Assembly: GCA_918797485.1 (NCBI GenBank)
Contig: CAKKNE010000003.1
Location: 62,001 to 126,000 of the forward strand
Reading direction: 5' to 3'
Source: Pelagomonas calceolata
Taxonomy: Eukaryota; Sar; Pelagophyceae; Pelagomonadales; Pelagomonadaceae
DNA: 64,000 nt
Position 1 is the stretch's first letter. The number at the start of each line of letters is the position of its first letter. Positions 1 to 10,428 of the stretch are shown here, piece by piece. Under the pieces are notes generated by a model. That model was not told the origin of the DNA. It saw only the letters and a program-made list of their open reading frames with translations, and made no database searches. Both the position numbers and the translations under genes were made by a program.

Positions 1-281
1 CGAGCGCTCGCAGACACCTCGCGGAACGATCCGACGGCTGCTTGCCACGGTCGCGCCTCTGGGCCTGCGCGCGAAGGCTGGTGCTCTCTGTTAAGCCGCC
101 GCCGCTCTCGAAGCGCTGCGCATCGCTGCAAAGCATAGTTCACAGGAGCCACAGCATTCAAGGCGTACCAGCACAAGGGCCAAAGCCGTCCTCCGCAAAG
201 CACGCGTCGAGCTCCAGCACCCAAGCCAAAAAAGGCTGCATTGGCCTGTTGCTGGACACGCTACGCTCAGAAGCAATAACG

Positions 282-3200
282 ATGGCCCAGCCGCCCCTCG
301 AGCTCTTCCTCATCACCCTCGCCCAGTCCCAGGACGACGTCGTCCTCGAAGGCGTCGACGCCGACAGGCGCCCGGCGCGCCTCGTCGTCAGCGGCTTCCG
401 GCCGCACTTCTACGTGGGCCCCGTCGCGGATGATGTGGACGCGACAAATCGCCAGGCGGACCTGTGTCGCGCGGCGCCGGCGCACGCCGTGTCCGTGACA
501 AAAGTAACGCGCACGTTCCTCTGCGGCATCCACGAGCCCCGGACATATCTGCGGGTCGCGCACCGCTGCGGCGCGGCGCAGTCGACGCTCGTGCGCAAGT
601 GCGAGCAGCTCTGGGCCGAGCCGCCCTGCGAGGACGGCGTGCCCCTCCTGCGGCGGTTCCTCGTCGAGACGCACCTGTCGGGCGGCGCCTGGCTCGTGGC
701 CCGGAACGTCGCGGAGGCGGGCGACCGCCGTGACCGCCGGCGTGGAAATCAACACAGGGACAAACGTCGCGTCGATGGCGTGGGGGCTCACTCGGACTGC
801 GCAGGCTACCGCTGCGCCCACGCCCGGCGTCGCCCGCCGCGCGCCGGACCCGCCGCCAGACCTTCGCGGCGCCGCGCTTCGCGTCGATCCCGGACCTGAA
901 GGTCCTCGCGCTGCGCGTCGAGCCGGCGTCGGGCGCGACGACGCGGCGTCCGTGGTCCAGCGTCCTTTGAGGTGCGCCTTCAATTCAGCGGCGCGTCGAT
1001 GGCGTGAGTGGGATGGACAGTCTCCCCTTCCACGGCGTCGGGCCAAGGCAGGGGAGGCAGTGGATTTGTCGAAGAAAGGAAGGGCAACAACAAAGGGTCA
1101 ACAACGCGCGCAGGTGGAGCGACGCCGACAAATCAAGTAAGGACTCCATCGCCGCCGTCGCGCTCGCGACGAGCGACGGCGTCGACGTGCTCGCCGTCGG
1201 CGGCCGCGGCGAAGCTTTGCTCGCGTGCGGCGCGCGCGTGTCGCTCTTCCGCGACGAAAGCCGACTCCTGGCCGCCGTCGAGACGCACCTGCGGAACGCG
1301 GACCCGGACGTGCTTTTTACCTTTGATGATAGACGCCTGGGTTTGTTAGCCCAGCGCTTCCGCGCGCGCCACCGCCGCGCGCTGCAGCTCGGCCGCTTCG
1401 ACGCCACACCCCTCGCGTGCGCGAGCGTGACGACCTACTCGAAGGCCTGGATCAAGGATAGGTCCGAGAGGCGCATGGCCTCGGCGAACAACCTCGAGAC
1501 GCACCGCTGCTCGGGGCTGGGTGGGAGACTCGGCGTGGACTTACTGAGGTGTTTGGTGATGCGCCAGCAGCCCAAGCTCACGCGGTACGACCTGCCCGAG
1601 GCGTGCCGCGCGGTGCTCGACGCGGCGCCTCCCACAATAACGCCGGCGGCACGGCAACAATTGGACGCGTCGACGCGCGCGGCCGTCGCCGCCTGCGAGG
1701 CGCGGGCGATCCTGGCCCTAGGACGGCGCCTCAACGCCGTCGCCGAGACCGTAGAATACGCGCGCTGCACGGGTTTGGACCTGGAGACGATTTTGTGGCG
1801 GGCGACGGCGGTCCGCACAGAACAATTAGTACTGGGCGCCGCGAAGCGTCTGGACGTGGCGCTGCCCCTCAAAAGGTTCCCGGCAGAAAATGGCTGGGTG
1901 CAGGACACGACGCCGTTCCTCCACCACCCCGCGCCACGGAGTGAACTAAGGGACCACCAGGCGGCGTTGATTTCCAACGGTCTCATGGGCCACTCGCGCG
2001 CGGTGGGCTCGTGCGGCTTTTATGGAAAGGACCCGGTCGTGGTTTTGGACTTCGCGTCGCTCTATCCTTCGCTCTTCGTGGCGCACAACATCTGCTGGAC
2101 GACGTTGCGAGGCGCCGGCGCGGAGGCCGACGACGCCGTGTGCCCGGCGTCGGCGCAACTCAAACACCCGCACCGCTTCGCTTCGAAAACCAAGCGGCCC
2201 GGACTATTGCCGCGGTTACTAGAGGCCCTGATCACGACGCGGCGCCGCACGAAGGCTTTAGCTAAGGCGGCGGCGCAGCGCGGCGACACGAACGAGGCGG
2301 AGTGCCTGCATGTGCCTGTGTGGAAATCAACCAGTGAGTTAGGTTATACCTCCACGCCATCGAGCTGCCGCAGTTACGGGGACAACGTCGCGTCGATGGC
2401 GTGGGGCGCCCGAAATTTGAAAACACACACAGGCAAGCACGCCAGCTCTCGCTCAAGCTCTGCGCGAACGCGTCCTACGGCTTCACGGGCTCCGACGTCT
2501 CGCCGCTGGGGGGCAAGGCCCCGCCGAGCTGCGTGCGCTGGGGCAACTGGTACTGCCGCCGCGCGCGCGACGTCATCGAGGCGGAGGTCGAGGGCGCGGA
2601 AGTCCTCTACGCGCAGACGGACTCGCTCTTCACGCCGCGCCGGGCCGGAGCCACGCCGAGGTCGCGGCCGGGCGCAAGATCGCCGCGGCAGCGTCGGCGG
2701 CGCTGCCCGAGGGCCTGACGCTCGAGCACGAGCACACGCTCTGCCCGTTCCTGCTCCTCCACGTGAACCGCTACGCGGGCCGCGATTTTGGGGGAGAGGT
2801 CGTCATCAAGGGCATCGGCAGCGCGCGGGGCGACACGGATTTTGTAAGAGCCACGCTCCGGGACTCGACGACGGCGTTGCTCGAGCGCGGCGTCGAAGCG
2901 GCGTGCGCGCTCGCGGCCGCGCGCCAGGAGCAATTACTACGGGGCGACGTGGCCCTCGACGAGCTCGTGAGCGGCGCCTACCTGTGGCGCGTGGACCAGT
3001 CGGACCTGGAGCGGTTCGCGCGCGGCGAGGACGAGGACGATAGCACGCTAAGGACGCCGCACGTCGCGCTGGCGACGAAGCGCCTGAAGCAGGACCCGGG
3101 CCTCCGGTTTCGGTTGGGCGAGTTCGTGCCCATGGTCCACGGTAAATCTTTGAGGGGGGACGCCCAGAAGGACGGCGTCATGGACCCTCCCTCCGTGCTG

Positions 3201-4325
3201 AAGACGAACGCGGCCGTGGACCTGAAGTTATATAGAGATAAGAAGCTGCTGCCCGACTTGAGACGCTTGTTCGCGCCCTTTGCGCAGCGGGCCGACGTGA
3301 AGAAACTGCTCGACGAGCCGCCGTCGATCGTGCGCAGCGGCAAGCTCTCGTGCGACGGCGCCTCCGTTTTGCTGGATGGGTCCGCGGCGCCGCCGTCGCC
3401 GACACGGCAGCGGCCGGACCGCTTCTTCCTGGCGCAGCCCCGCGCCGAAGCGCTGTGCGTGAACTGCTCGTCCCGAACGGAAGACGCCGACCGGAAAGCC
3501 GCCTTCTGCCGATCATGCTTGCGCCTGCCGCTCGCGGACCGCCAGGCGGCTTTTTTGAAGGCGCTGGCCGAACAGCGCGAGGCGCACGCGTCCGTCGCGG
3601 TGGTCGCCGCGGAACGAGTGGAGGCGGCGCGGCGCTGCGCGGGCGCCGCGCCGGGGTCGTTCCCCGTCGCTGACGGCGCGTACGCCCTGGCGCGGGCCAT
3701 CCAGCGCCTCGAGAAGGCCGACGCCGCGTGCGAGCGCGACTTCTGCCGCGCGCCCGCGAGCCTGCGGCCGCCGCCCGCGCCGCGCAAGAAGAAGCGCACG
3801 CGCGCGCCCGCGCGGGACCTGGCCGGCGCGCGGCGCACGCTCGGCTTCGGCGATTCGGACGAGGAGGTCGATTCCTGGACCTGTCGCGAGTGCGCCTACC
3901 CGCACACGTCTCCGGCAGAAGCGGCCATGGTCGCGTGCGCCGCCTGCGGCGAGCGCCGGCCGTCGCGCGCAAAGAAGCAGGCACCGCCGGCGACGCCATC
4001 GGCCGTGCTCATGCGCGGCGGCCGGAGCCCGCCGCCGCGGACGCCGGGCCGGGTCGCCCGGTCGCCGGCGCCGCGGACGCCGGCCCTCGCGTCGCCGGCG
4101 CCACCGCAGACGCCGGCCGTGACCTACGGCGGCCGGCCGGCCCGGCGGCGGCGACGGGCGGGGGCGCCGCCGACGCCGGGCGGGCCGCCTCCTCCGGAGA
4201 CGCCAGAGACGAAGCAGCCGCCGAGTGTTGTCCCAGTCCCGGTCCTTTGGTTTGTTGTTGACGCCGTCGCCGCGAACAGTGCAAGAAAAAGAGGGGCGGG
4301 ACTTGGTTTTAGCCCTTTGCGCTAG
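282..4325 (+). CDS. REV3: B-family DNA polymerase, REV3-like (Pol zeta catalytic subunit)
   Basis: Translesion DNA polymerase by family. The N-terminus (ELFLIT...RPHFYVGP) resembles the Pol delta/zeta start. Polymerase motif A is DFASLYPSLFVAHN (about 2048), motif B KLCANASYGFTG (about 2455) and motif C YAQTDSLF (about 2615). The place where Pol delta has its Exo I acidic pair reads KVLALRVEPAS, so proofreading residues are absent, as in REV3, and the following GRLGVDLLRCLVMR and GLDLETILWRATAVR blocks also fit REV3 better than Pol delta. After the thumb comes one CxxC...CxxC pair (CVNC...CRSC), a weak second cysteine cluster (CERDFC), then an added zinc-ribbon-like WTCREC...CAAC and a proline-rich tail. 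Three introner-type introns interrupt it. The second and third give clean phases; the first does not, and one single-base frame slip near 2640-2660 separates motif C from the thumb. About 1,230 residues. Confidence 0.8.
742..804 (+). mobile_element. Introner-type intron 1 in REV3
   Basis: Begins GTGGAAATCAAC, the inner part of the family's terminal repeat, holds the core GCGTCGATGGCGTGG and ends in GCAG, 63 bp. It is the shortest copy here and has lost the left core. The splice ends are inferred from the repeat; the reading frame across them is not clean, so a base error nearby or another acceptor is possible. Confidence 0.6.
952..1113 (+). mobile_element. Introner-type intron 2 in REV3
   Basis: Runs from GTGG to GCAG, 162 bp, phase 2 on both sides, and contains the core GCGTCGATGGCGTG at about 991. 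Removing it joins ATTRRP to WSDADKSS in frame, avoiding a stop at 968-970. Confidence 0.65.
2320..2432 (+). mobile_element. Introner-type intron 3 in REV3, near full-length
   Basis: The left terminal repeat CTGTGTGGAAATCAACCAG starts at 2316. It is followed by GTGAGTTAGGTT, the left core CCACGCCATCGAGC, the right core GCGTCGATGGCGTGG, then GGGCGCCCGAAATTTGA and ACACACAG. The donor is the second GT of the repeat and the phase is 2, restoring the polymerase motif B block ...VPV-QARQLSLK. Very close to the copy at 56782-56885. Confidence 0.88.
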
Positions 4326-4392
4326 ACTTTGGGAGGACCATGATGCGCAACGAACACAGCGAAACGCGCCACTCAAAAGAAGAGCGGCGCGC

Positions 4393-5106
4393 TTAAGCCA
4401 TGAACGTGAGGACGTGGTCGAAGCAGACGTGGCCGCCGTGCGCGCCGAGGATGAAGGCCTCCGCCGACACGCCCGACTCCTTGATGCGGTCGTAATGGGT
4501 GTTGGCCTGGGCGTGCAGGACGCCGAACGCGAGGCGCACTTCCGCCTCGACGTACTTGGGGCGCTCGGCCTTGACGAGCTCGCCGTACAAACCGGGCGCG
4601 CGCGCGTGCGCGCGGGCCCAGTGCTCGTAGCCGTCGTGCTCCTCGACCTTCTTGAGGAGGTCGGCGACGACCGTGTCCGCGTCGGACTCGTCCAAATGAG
4701 CGTCCAAGGCCGTGTCGCCGTCTTCGTCTTCGTGGGCCGCGTCGGCGCCCTTCGACAGGAGGTAGTGAACTAATTCAGGCTTGTCGCCCTGGAACGCCGC
4801 CGCGTAGTGGAGCGGCGTCCACTGCTGGGCGTCGCGAATATCAATATCGTGCTCGGCCTCCTCGAGGAGGAATCTTACCACGTCCATAGAACCGGCCTCG
4901 CAGGCCTCGTGGAGCGCGTAGGTCTTCGCGGTCGTCGCCAACGCGAGGGCGTCGGCGTCGACCTTTCTTAGCTCCTCGACGTTGTTCGTCTGCAACATCT
5001 CGAGGACGGCCTCTTCCATCACCGCTTCTCCATTGAGACCAAGCTGGAGCGCGGGTTCATCGATGCTGACAACGGAGTCGGAACGATATCTCATCGTCTC
5101 CGACAT
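4393..5106 (-). CDS. Ankyrin-repeat protein
   Basis: About 237 residues from the first ATG (5106); a same-frame GTG at 5160 would add 18 helical residues, but a stop lies just upstream of it. Two to three ankyrin repeats are visible in the middle: TYALHEACEAGSMDVVRFLL, then WTPLHYAAAFQGDKPELVHY, then a degenerate DGDTALDAH repeat. The C-terminal third (from about LLKKVEEHDGYEHW) is not recognised. It ends 67 bp from the REV3 stop on the opposite strand. The role is probably protein binding; no catalytic motif is seen. Confidence 0.8.
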   Translation of the reverse strand: MSETMRYRSDSVVSIDEPALQLGLNGEAVMEEAVLEMLQTNNVEELRKVDADALALATTAKTYALHEACEAGSMDVVRFLLEEAEHDIDIRDAQQWTPLHYAAAFQGDKPELVHYLLSKGADAAHEDEDGDTALDAHLDESDADTVVADLLKKVEEHDGYEHWARAHARAPGLYGELVKAERPKYVEAEVRLAFGVLHAQANTHYDRIKESGVSAEAFILGAHGGHVCFDHVLTFMA

Positions 5107-5841
5107 CCTGGCCTTGAGCTCTTCCGCTTTTCGGATGAGCTGATTTGCTTTTTCTAGCACGGACGTCGTGGTGGACGTTTACCGGCTAAGATGCGAGATG
5201 GCGCCTTTTGACGTCCTTTGTCGCGTGTACCGTGTCGTTTGACGCGCTGACGCTTTCTATGGCACACTGAAGGTGCTGAGAGGTTGCGCGCTGCTTGGTA
5301 CGTGCAGCAGTGCAGCTTGCGGTCCGTATAAAATTATCGCGGTCGGCGCTGGTTCGATTCCAATGTCGACGCAGACGTCCGTTGGAGTACGTACACGGGG
5401 GAATGAGCTGGGCGCATTCCTCCATGAAAGAGTCCCGGAGGGCCGTCCGTGCGCCCGTCCTGGGTTGCCCTGGACCCCGGCAGTCATCTGTGGCGATCTG
5501 TGGCGGATTTATGGACTGGGCAGCCAAACGCAGCCAAAACCAGCAACGGAACGCTCCACCCCTCCCGGAGACGCATGTGACCCTCCTGGACCGCTCCTGA
5601 TGGGCGGCGGCGGCCTCTCGACTCGACTCACGATGGACTGCTTGTGAGACGGCCGTCGTGCCGCGCCAAGCGCTCCAAACTAACAGCTGGAACAGGACGC
5701 AGCTCTACTATAGCCACATAGATCTTGTGTGAAAATTTTGTGAGCGTTGGAAGAGCAGTCACGGAGATAAAGAGCAGCTCTGCCAGGTGAGGTCAAATTT
5801 GAGCCGCGCGAGCACACGAAGGACGAGCCAGCGCAGCATCC
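5107..5841. other. Intergenic, shared upstream region of divergent genes
   Basis: Lies between the starts of the ankyrin gene and the cystinosin gene. Short open frames on both strands overlap one another and show no domain. AT-richer patches (for example around 5325-5340 and 5700-5740) could be promoter DNA. No copy of the GCTAG...CTAGC motif is seen here. Confidence 0.5.
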
Positions 5842-6915
5842 ATGGACGAACCACTGGCAAACAACACAGAGGAACCAAATATAACTGAGACGAAAGGACG
5901 ACTCCGTCGACGCCTCATCACCCTCGCCTGCATGCTGATCGCTGCGGGACTAGTAGCCGCAGTCACGCCCGACGACAGCGCGCTCACGAAACCCTACGCC
6001 TACATCTCCGCAGCGTTGGGCGGCCTGTACTTCGTAGCCTGGAGCGTCTCCTTCTGGCCCCAAGTGCTGCTCAACAAACAGAGAAAAACAACAGTCGGCC
6101 TGTCGCCCGATTTCGCGGTGCTCAACGCGTTTGCGTTTGCCGCTTATTCAGCGTACACCCTCGCCCTGTACGCGTCGCCGCGCATCCGCCACCAGTACAA
6201 GCGACACCACGACCATGCACCAGAAGTACGCCGCCGGCGTCCTCTTCTGCCTCCACGCCCTGCTGCTCTCGTCGGTCACGGTGGGCCAGATCGCCTACTA
6301 CGACGGCTTCGCGAAGCAAAAGCCGAGTCGACCGGCGCGCTACGGCCTGGGCGCTCGCGCTTTATGTAGCAGGCACCGCTATCGTGGGCCACGAAGCACT
6401 ACAAATCTCTACGCGCGCTCGTACTGTAGGAACCAGCGTCGCGTCGATGGCGTGATTCTTCGCGAAGTCATTTCTCGGCGACGACGCGGCCGTGCTAAGA
6501 CCCACACCACCGCCGCGCCGTCGAGCAGGTGTCGCGTCGATGGCGTGCAGGGGAGAAGGTGGAGGGTGCAACGTATCAACACGCAGGCAAGATGGCCGTC
6601 ACGTTCTGCAAATACCTCCCGCAACTCCTCTTGAACTATAGGCGGCGATCGACGGTCGGCTGGCCGATCGACAACATCCTGCTCGACTTCACGGGCGGCG
6701 CCCTCTCGACGCTCCAGCTCATCCTCGACTGCGCAAATCAAAACGACTGGAGCGGCATCTCCGGCGACGTCGTCAAGTTCGGCCTGGGCGTCACGTCGAT
6801 GGTCTTCGATGTGCTCTTCCTCGTGCAGCACTACGTGCTCTACCGACCCGTTCCCGCGGGGACGTCGGAGGCGCTCCTCGACGGCGTCGACGGTGGCGAG
6901 GACCTTGTTGTGTAA
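5842..6915 (+). CDS. Cystinosin-like lysosomal/vacuolar transporter (PQ-loop)
   Basis: Multi-pass membrane protein of about 300 residues. Two PQ-loop motifs are clear: FWPQVLLNKQRKTTVG near residue 72, and YLPQLLLNYRRRSTVGW after the intron. The late QHYVLYRP block matches the cystinosin C-terminus. Cystinosins export cystine from lysosomes with protons. Helices seen include LITLACMLIAAGLVAAV, YAAGVLFCLHALLLSSVTVG and ALALYVAGTAIVGHEAL. The reading frame slips by one base near 6215 and again near 6345 within conserved membrane segments. An introner-type intron sits at 6421-6586. The stop is 37 bp from the stop of the photolyase gene on the other strand. Confidence 0.82.
6421..6586 (+). mobile_element. 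Introner-type intron with two cores, in cystinosin gene
   Basis: 166 bp, GTACTG to ACGCAG, phase 1, joining ISTRAR to KMAVTFCKYLPQ. It contains two same-direction copies of the core TCGCGTCGATGGCGTG (about 6438 and 6534), each followed by a different sequence, as if one element had landed in another or the core had been duplicated. Confidence 0.75.
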
Positions 6916-6952
6916 GGTGATTTTTGTGAAGAATCGAATATGAACAGAACTT

Positions 6953-8574
6953 TTATCCAACAACAGACTTGGGCGAGGAGAGGAAGCTCTCCATGGTCCG
7001 CTGGCGCTTCTTGGCCGGCTCGGAGCCGTCGACGCGGACGCGGGCGAGGCGCTCGAGGTCGCCAGGTTTCACGCCGCGCCGGCCGATAACGCTAGTCGGT
7101 CGCAGCTTGGGGCAGCCGCCGGCGCCGGGCCGGTCGCGCCAACCCAAACACCACAGAAGTCCACCGTACGAGGGCGGCGCACCACCGTCGAGCGCGTACG
7201 TGTCGTTCAATCGCACGAGTAGATCGAGCGCGGCCTGGAGGCGCGTCGCCGGCGTCGCTTCTTGGCCGTTCAAGACGGCTCCGTGCCACGCGGGGATGGC
7301 CTTGCCCCAGGCCATGCGCACGTTGTTGTGCAACTCGCCCGAGAGCACGAGGCACTTCTGGCAGTCGTCCCAGTAGGCGTCGCCCGACGCGCCCCGAGCT
7401 AAAGCCTCCACATCTGGGGCCGGGTCGGTCGCCCGCAGCTGGTTCCGGGCCCACGCCGGCACGGCCCGCGACGCGTCCAAGTACGCGCCGGGGTTCCGCA
7501 GGCACCACAAATGCGCGCTCTCGCGGAAACCGCAAAACTCGCTCACGAACTTCTCCGAGACGCGCGCGCCATCGCGCGCCATGCGGAGCGGGTCGATCAT
7601 GCCGCAGTTGACGTACGCGCTCATGCCTGCGTCGAGCAGACATCACGTCGATGGCGTGCAGTGGACACGTGTATCAAATCGCGTCGATGGCGTGGAGGCG
7701 AATGGTCAGACTCCGGAACCGCACGACTGGAGCCACAGACGTCCAAAGGATCATTCCTCCTCTTCGCGTAGCCCGCGAGGCCGTCGTTTGCGACCCAGGC
7801 CTCCCAGCGCGCGACCGCGGCCCGCGGCCCGCCGCGCGTCCGCGCCACTCGTCCCACAGAGGTGTCCCGCCGGCTCGGCGCCGCCAGCACCTCGTCGACC
7901 GCGGCCTCGCCGGAGAGGTCGAGGTGCCACGTCGGCGGCGGGGGCGGCGCTGCCGAGGCACGCGCCGGCGCGAGCGGCGTCGCGGCGAGCCGCGCGCGGC
8001 GCGCGTCGCGCGTCGCGCGCAGAAACCCCGCGTTGCCGCCCACGAGCGCCTGCGCCGGCAGCGTCCTAGACGGCACGGTGCAGGCGCAGTCGCACAACCA
8101 GGTCGGCGCGCCCGTTCGCCGCACCTTGTCCGCGAACGACATGTGCGGCTCGACGCCGAAGTGCTCGTCGACGATGACCAGTCGAGCCCGCGCGGCGAGG
8201 GACTGGGCGGCCGCCTGGCGGGAGCCGTCGCGCTCCACATGCACCAGCAGGACCGACCCGCGCGCCGCGATCTCCGGCTGCAGCTCGCGCAGCGCTTCGA
8301 GCCGGAAGGCTGTGGCGCGATCTGTGGGCCGCATGCCTATGCGACTTAGCCCAGCCGGAAACGAGTCCTCGAGCACGGCGAGGCAGAGCAACGGCACGCG
8401 CAGCTCGTTGGCGGCGCGCAGTGCCGTTTCCAACGACGGGTTCGCGGCGCTACGGTACGCCGTCCGCATGCAGTACAGCACGTGCGCGCCGGCGTCGCGC
8501 GGCGCCGGCAGCGTCGCGCCGTGCTGCGGGCGCAGGCGCTCTTGCAGCGACGCGGGGAGGAACTGAGCTGCCAT
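6953..8574 (-). CDS. DNA photolyase / cryptochrome family flavoprotein
   Basis: 503 residues after removal of one intron; total exon length is an exact multiple of three. The N-terminal half is the antenna-binding Rossmann domain (AHVLYCMRTAYRSAANPSLE...LLCLAVLEDSFP). The C-terminal half is the FAD domain: LAGYAKRRNDPL, MSAYVNCGMIDPLRM, SGELHNNVRMAWGKAIPAW, LNDTYALDGGAPPSYGG and CLGWRDRPG. Such proteins repair UV-made pyrimidine dimers in light or sense blue light; the sequence alone does not settle which. The YALDG...YGG block has some likeness to class II enzymes. A basic tail (EPAKKRQRTMESFL) may be a nuclear signal. Confidence 0.85.
7627..7736 (+). mobile_element. Introner-type intron in photolyase gene (element reversed to gene)
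   Basis: 110 bp. Read in the gene direction it runs GTGGCTCC to CGCAG in phase 1, joining RNDPLDV to CMSAYVNCG. Two cores (CGTCGATGGCGTG at about 7646 and 7682) lie on the plus strand, opposite to the gene. Confidence 0.8.
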
Positions 8575-9208
8575 GACCGCGCACCGCTTGGAGCGATGCG
8601 CCCGCGAACGTCAAATGCCAGCGCACTGCTTACACCAGCTCAGAGTGATCTCAGTGATAGGAGGCTAAGCGATGCTGGCGCCGCACGCACGAGCGCACAG
8701 ATACGAGAGACCAGCGATGCGACGGTCGTTTGGCCGCCGCTTGTCACGAATGTGGCCGTGCTGGTGCGTTTGCCAAGCCAGACCAGGCTGCCCGCTTCGA
8801 AAGCGACATCATGGGGGAACTCGTCCGATGCGACGCATACGATCGCTTTAAGAGGCAGTTGGCGCCTTTATGGAGTTTTCCTTTTTTTGCTAGTGTCTTT
8901 ACGTACCGCTAGCGCGACTGCCTTGCCTTGCCCTTGCCGTCGGAGCCTTGCAGGACTACCGACGCATCGCTGCACCAAGACAACGACGCGGATTTGCAAA
9001 AATTTCAGCGCTAGCCGAAATTTTAGCTGCTGCACATAACAACGCGGACGCACCGCGCCCACCACCCATCAATACGACGGAGAGCAACCGCGCGTCCCCG
9101 CGGCGCGACGCCACCGCCACCGCCAGCAACAACTCGAAGGCGACGTATCAGTCGCAGGACTCGCAGGACAGCGAGCCGGACACGCCTCTGCTCCCCGGCT
9201 GCAGTGTC
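8575..9208. other. Intergenic, upstream of divergent photolyase and transporter genes
   Basis: An open frame in phase with the transporter runs back to a TTG at 8948 but has no ATG before 9209, so it is more likely leader. A copy of the recurring GCTAG...CTAGC motif lies at 8889-8913, about 315 bp upstream of the photolyase start. Confidence 0.55.
8889..8913 (-). repeat. GCTAG...CTAGC intergenic motif, copy 1
   Basis: Reads GCTAGTGTCTTTACG then TACCGCTAGC: the reverse form with one extra T in the core. It lies 296 bp before the ATG of the SLC35-type transporter. Confidence 0.75.
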
Positions 9209-10204
9209 ATGGCGCCGCCCCCGAAGCCGGACGGCGCGGCGAGCCCCGCGAAGCTCGCCATCGGCGTCGTGGGGATCTTCGGCGCGTTCCTCTACTACGG
9301 CCAGCTCATGGGCGACATTGTGAAATATCAAGCCGAGGACGGCTCGAAGTTGGAGCGCGAGTGGTTCCTGCAGGTGCTCGAGGCCGCCGCCAACGTTTTA
9401 GTAGGTCTGGCGGGACTCATCCTCACGCAGGGCGGGCCCTCGCCGGCAATCCCCTACAAGTCGTTTTTGTTGACCGGCAGCACGCAAGTCCTGGCCAAGG
9501 CCATGACGCAGAAGGCCCAGATCTATGGGGTGCCCTTCTTTTTAGCAACATTAGTGAAAAACGCAAAGATGGTCCCCGTCATGGTCGGCGCCATCGTCCT
9601 GAGCGGCACGCGGTACCCCGCGCGCAAGTGGGCCCAGGTCGCGCTGATTATCGGAGGCGTCGTCCTCGTGACCGTCGGCAAAGCTAGGAAGCCGGGTTCG
9701 GACGGAGGCCACGCCGATGTTATTGGAATGGCCTGCCTCGGGTTATCGTTAGTGTGTGACGGCATCACGGGCGGCCAGCAGACGGCCTTCAAGAAGGAGT
9801 ACAAGAAGACGCAGGGCCAGGGCCTCGCGCCGTACGACCTCATGCTCTTCACGAACGCAGCCATGTTGGGTGTGGCCCTGGTCATGGCGTTAGCGTTGGA
9901 CCAGTTCTTCGGGGGCGTCGCCTTCCTCTTAGATCATCCGGACCTATTAACGGCCGTGGCCAAGTTCTCGTTCTGCTCGGCGATCGGCCAGTCGGCCATC
10001 TTCTTCACGATGGCGAACTTCGACCCGCTCCTCGTGACGACGGTGACGACGACGCGCAAGATCTTCTCCGTGCTTTTAGATATTGTGTCGCGGGGCTACG
10101 TGCTGAACGGGACGCAGTGGTCGGGCGTCGCGGCGGCGTCGCTCGGCGTGCTCGGCGAGCTGCAGGAGAAGTTCGGCAAGAAGCAGCATGCCCACTCGAA
10201 GTAG
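9209..10204 (+). CDS. Nucleotide-sugar / adenine-nucleotide transporter, SLC35B (UAA) family
   Basis: 331 residues from the ATG at 9209 (the open frame upstream begins only at a TTG). Length and pattern fit SLC35B1-like carriers of the ER/Golgi: about ten hydrophobic segments, the early LAIGVVGIFGAFLYYGQLMG, the internal YKSFLLTGSTQVLAKAMTQK and AKMVPVMVGAIVLSG blocks, and the late TTVTTTRKIFSVLLDIVSRG signature of UDP-galactose/ATP-type transporters. These antiporters move nucleotide sugars or ATP into the ER/Golgi lumen, which fits the glycosyltransferase genes elsewhere in the window. Frame intact, no intron seen. Confidence 0.85.
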   Translation: MAPPPKPDGAASPAKLAIGVVGIFGAFLYYGQLMGDIVKYQAEDGSKLEREWFLQVLEAAANVLVGLAGLILTQGGPSPAIPYKSFLLTGSTQVLAKAMTQKAQIYGVPFFLATLVKNAKMVPVMVGAIVLSGTRYPARKWAQVALIIGGVVLVTVGKARKPGSDGGHADVIGMACLGLSLVCDGITGGQQTAFKKEYKKTQGQGLAPYDLMLFTNAAMLGVALVMALALDQFFGGVAFLLDHPDLLTAVAKFSFCSAIGQSAIFFTMANFDPLLVTTVTTTRKIFSVLLDIVSRGYVLNGTQWSGVAAASLGVLGELQEKFGKKQHAHSK

Positions 10205-10428
10205 ATTTGGCCTAAGTATTCTATGGGAGCCGCCGCGTCGACGGCGTCGGGGGCGCCGCAGGAGTGCGCTCGGCAGTGGAACTAGAGGCTGGAGCCTAGA
10301 AGAGCGTGGACAGACCAGAGGGCACCACTGGCACCGGCTACTAGTGCGAGTAGCACCCGGGCCGGGACCGCCGGGCGCCCAGCGAGGGCGAACACCCAGA
10401 CCGCGCCGGGAAAAAAGAAAACAGACTA

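Noticed and set aside
5305-5375. GGTTCGATTCC at about 5350 resembles a tRNA T-loop
   Set aside because: The flanking bases do not form a T-stem, and no acceptor, D-arm or anticodon stem can be drawn around it.
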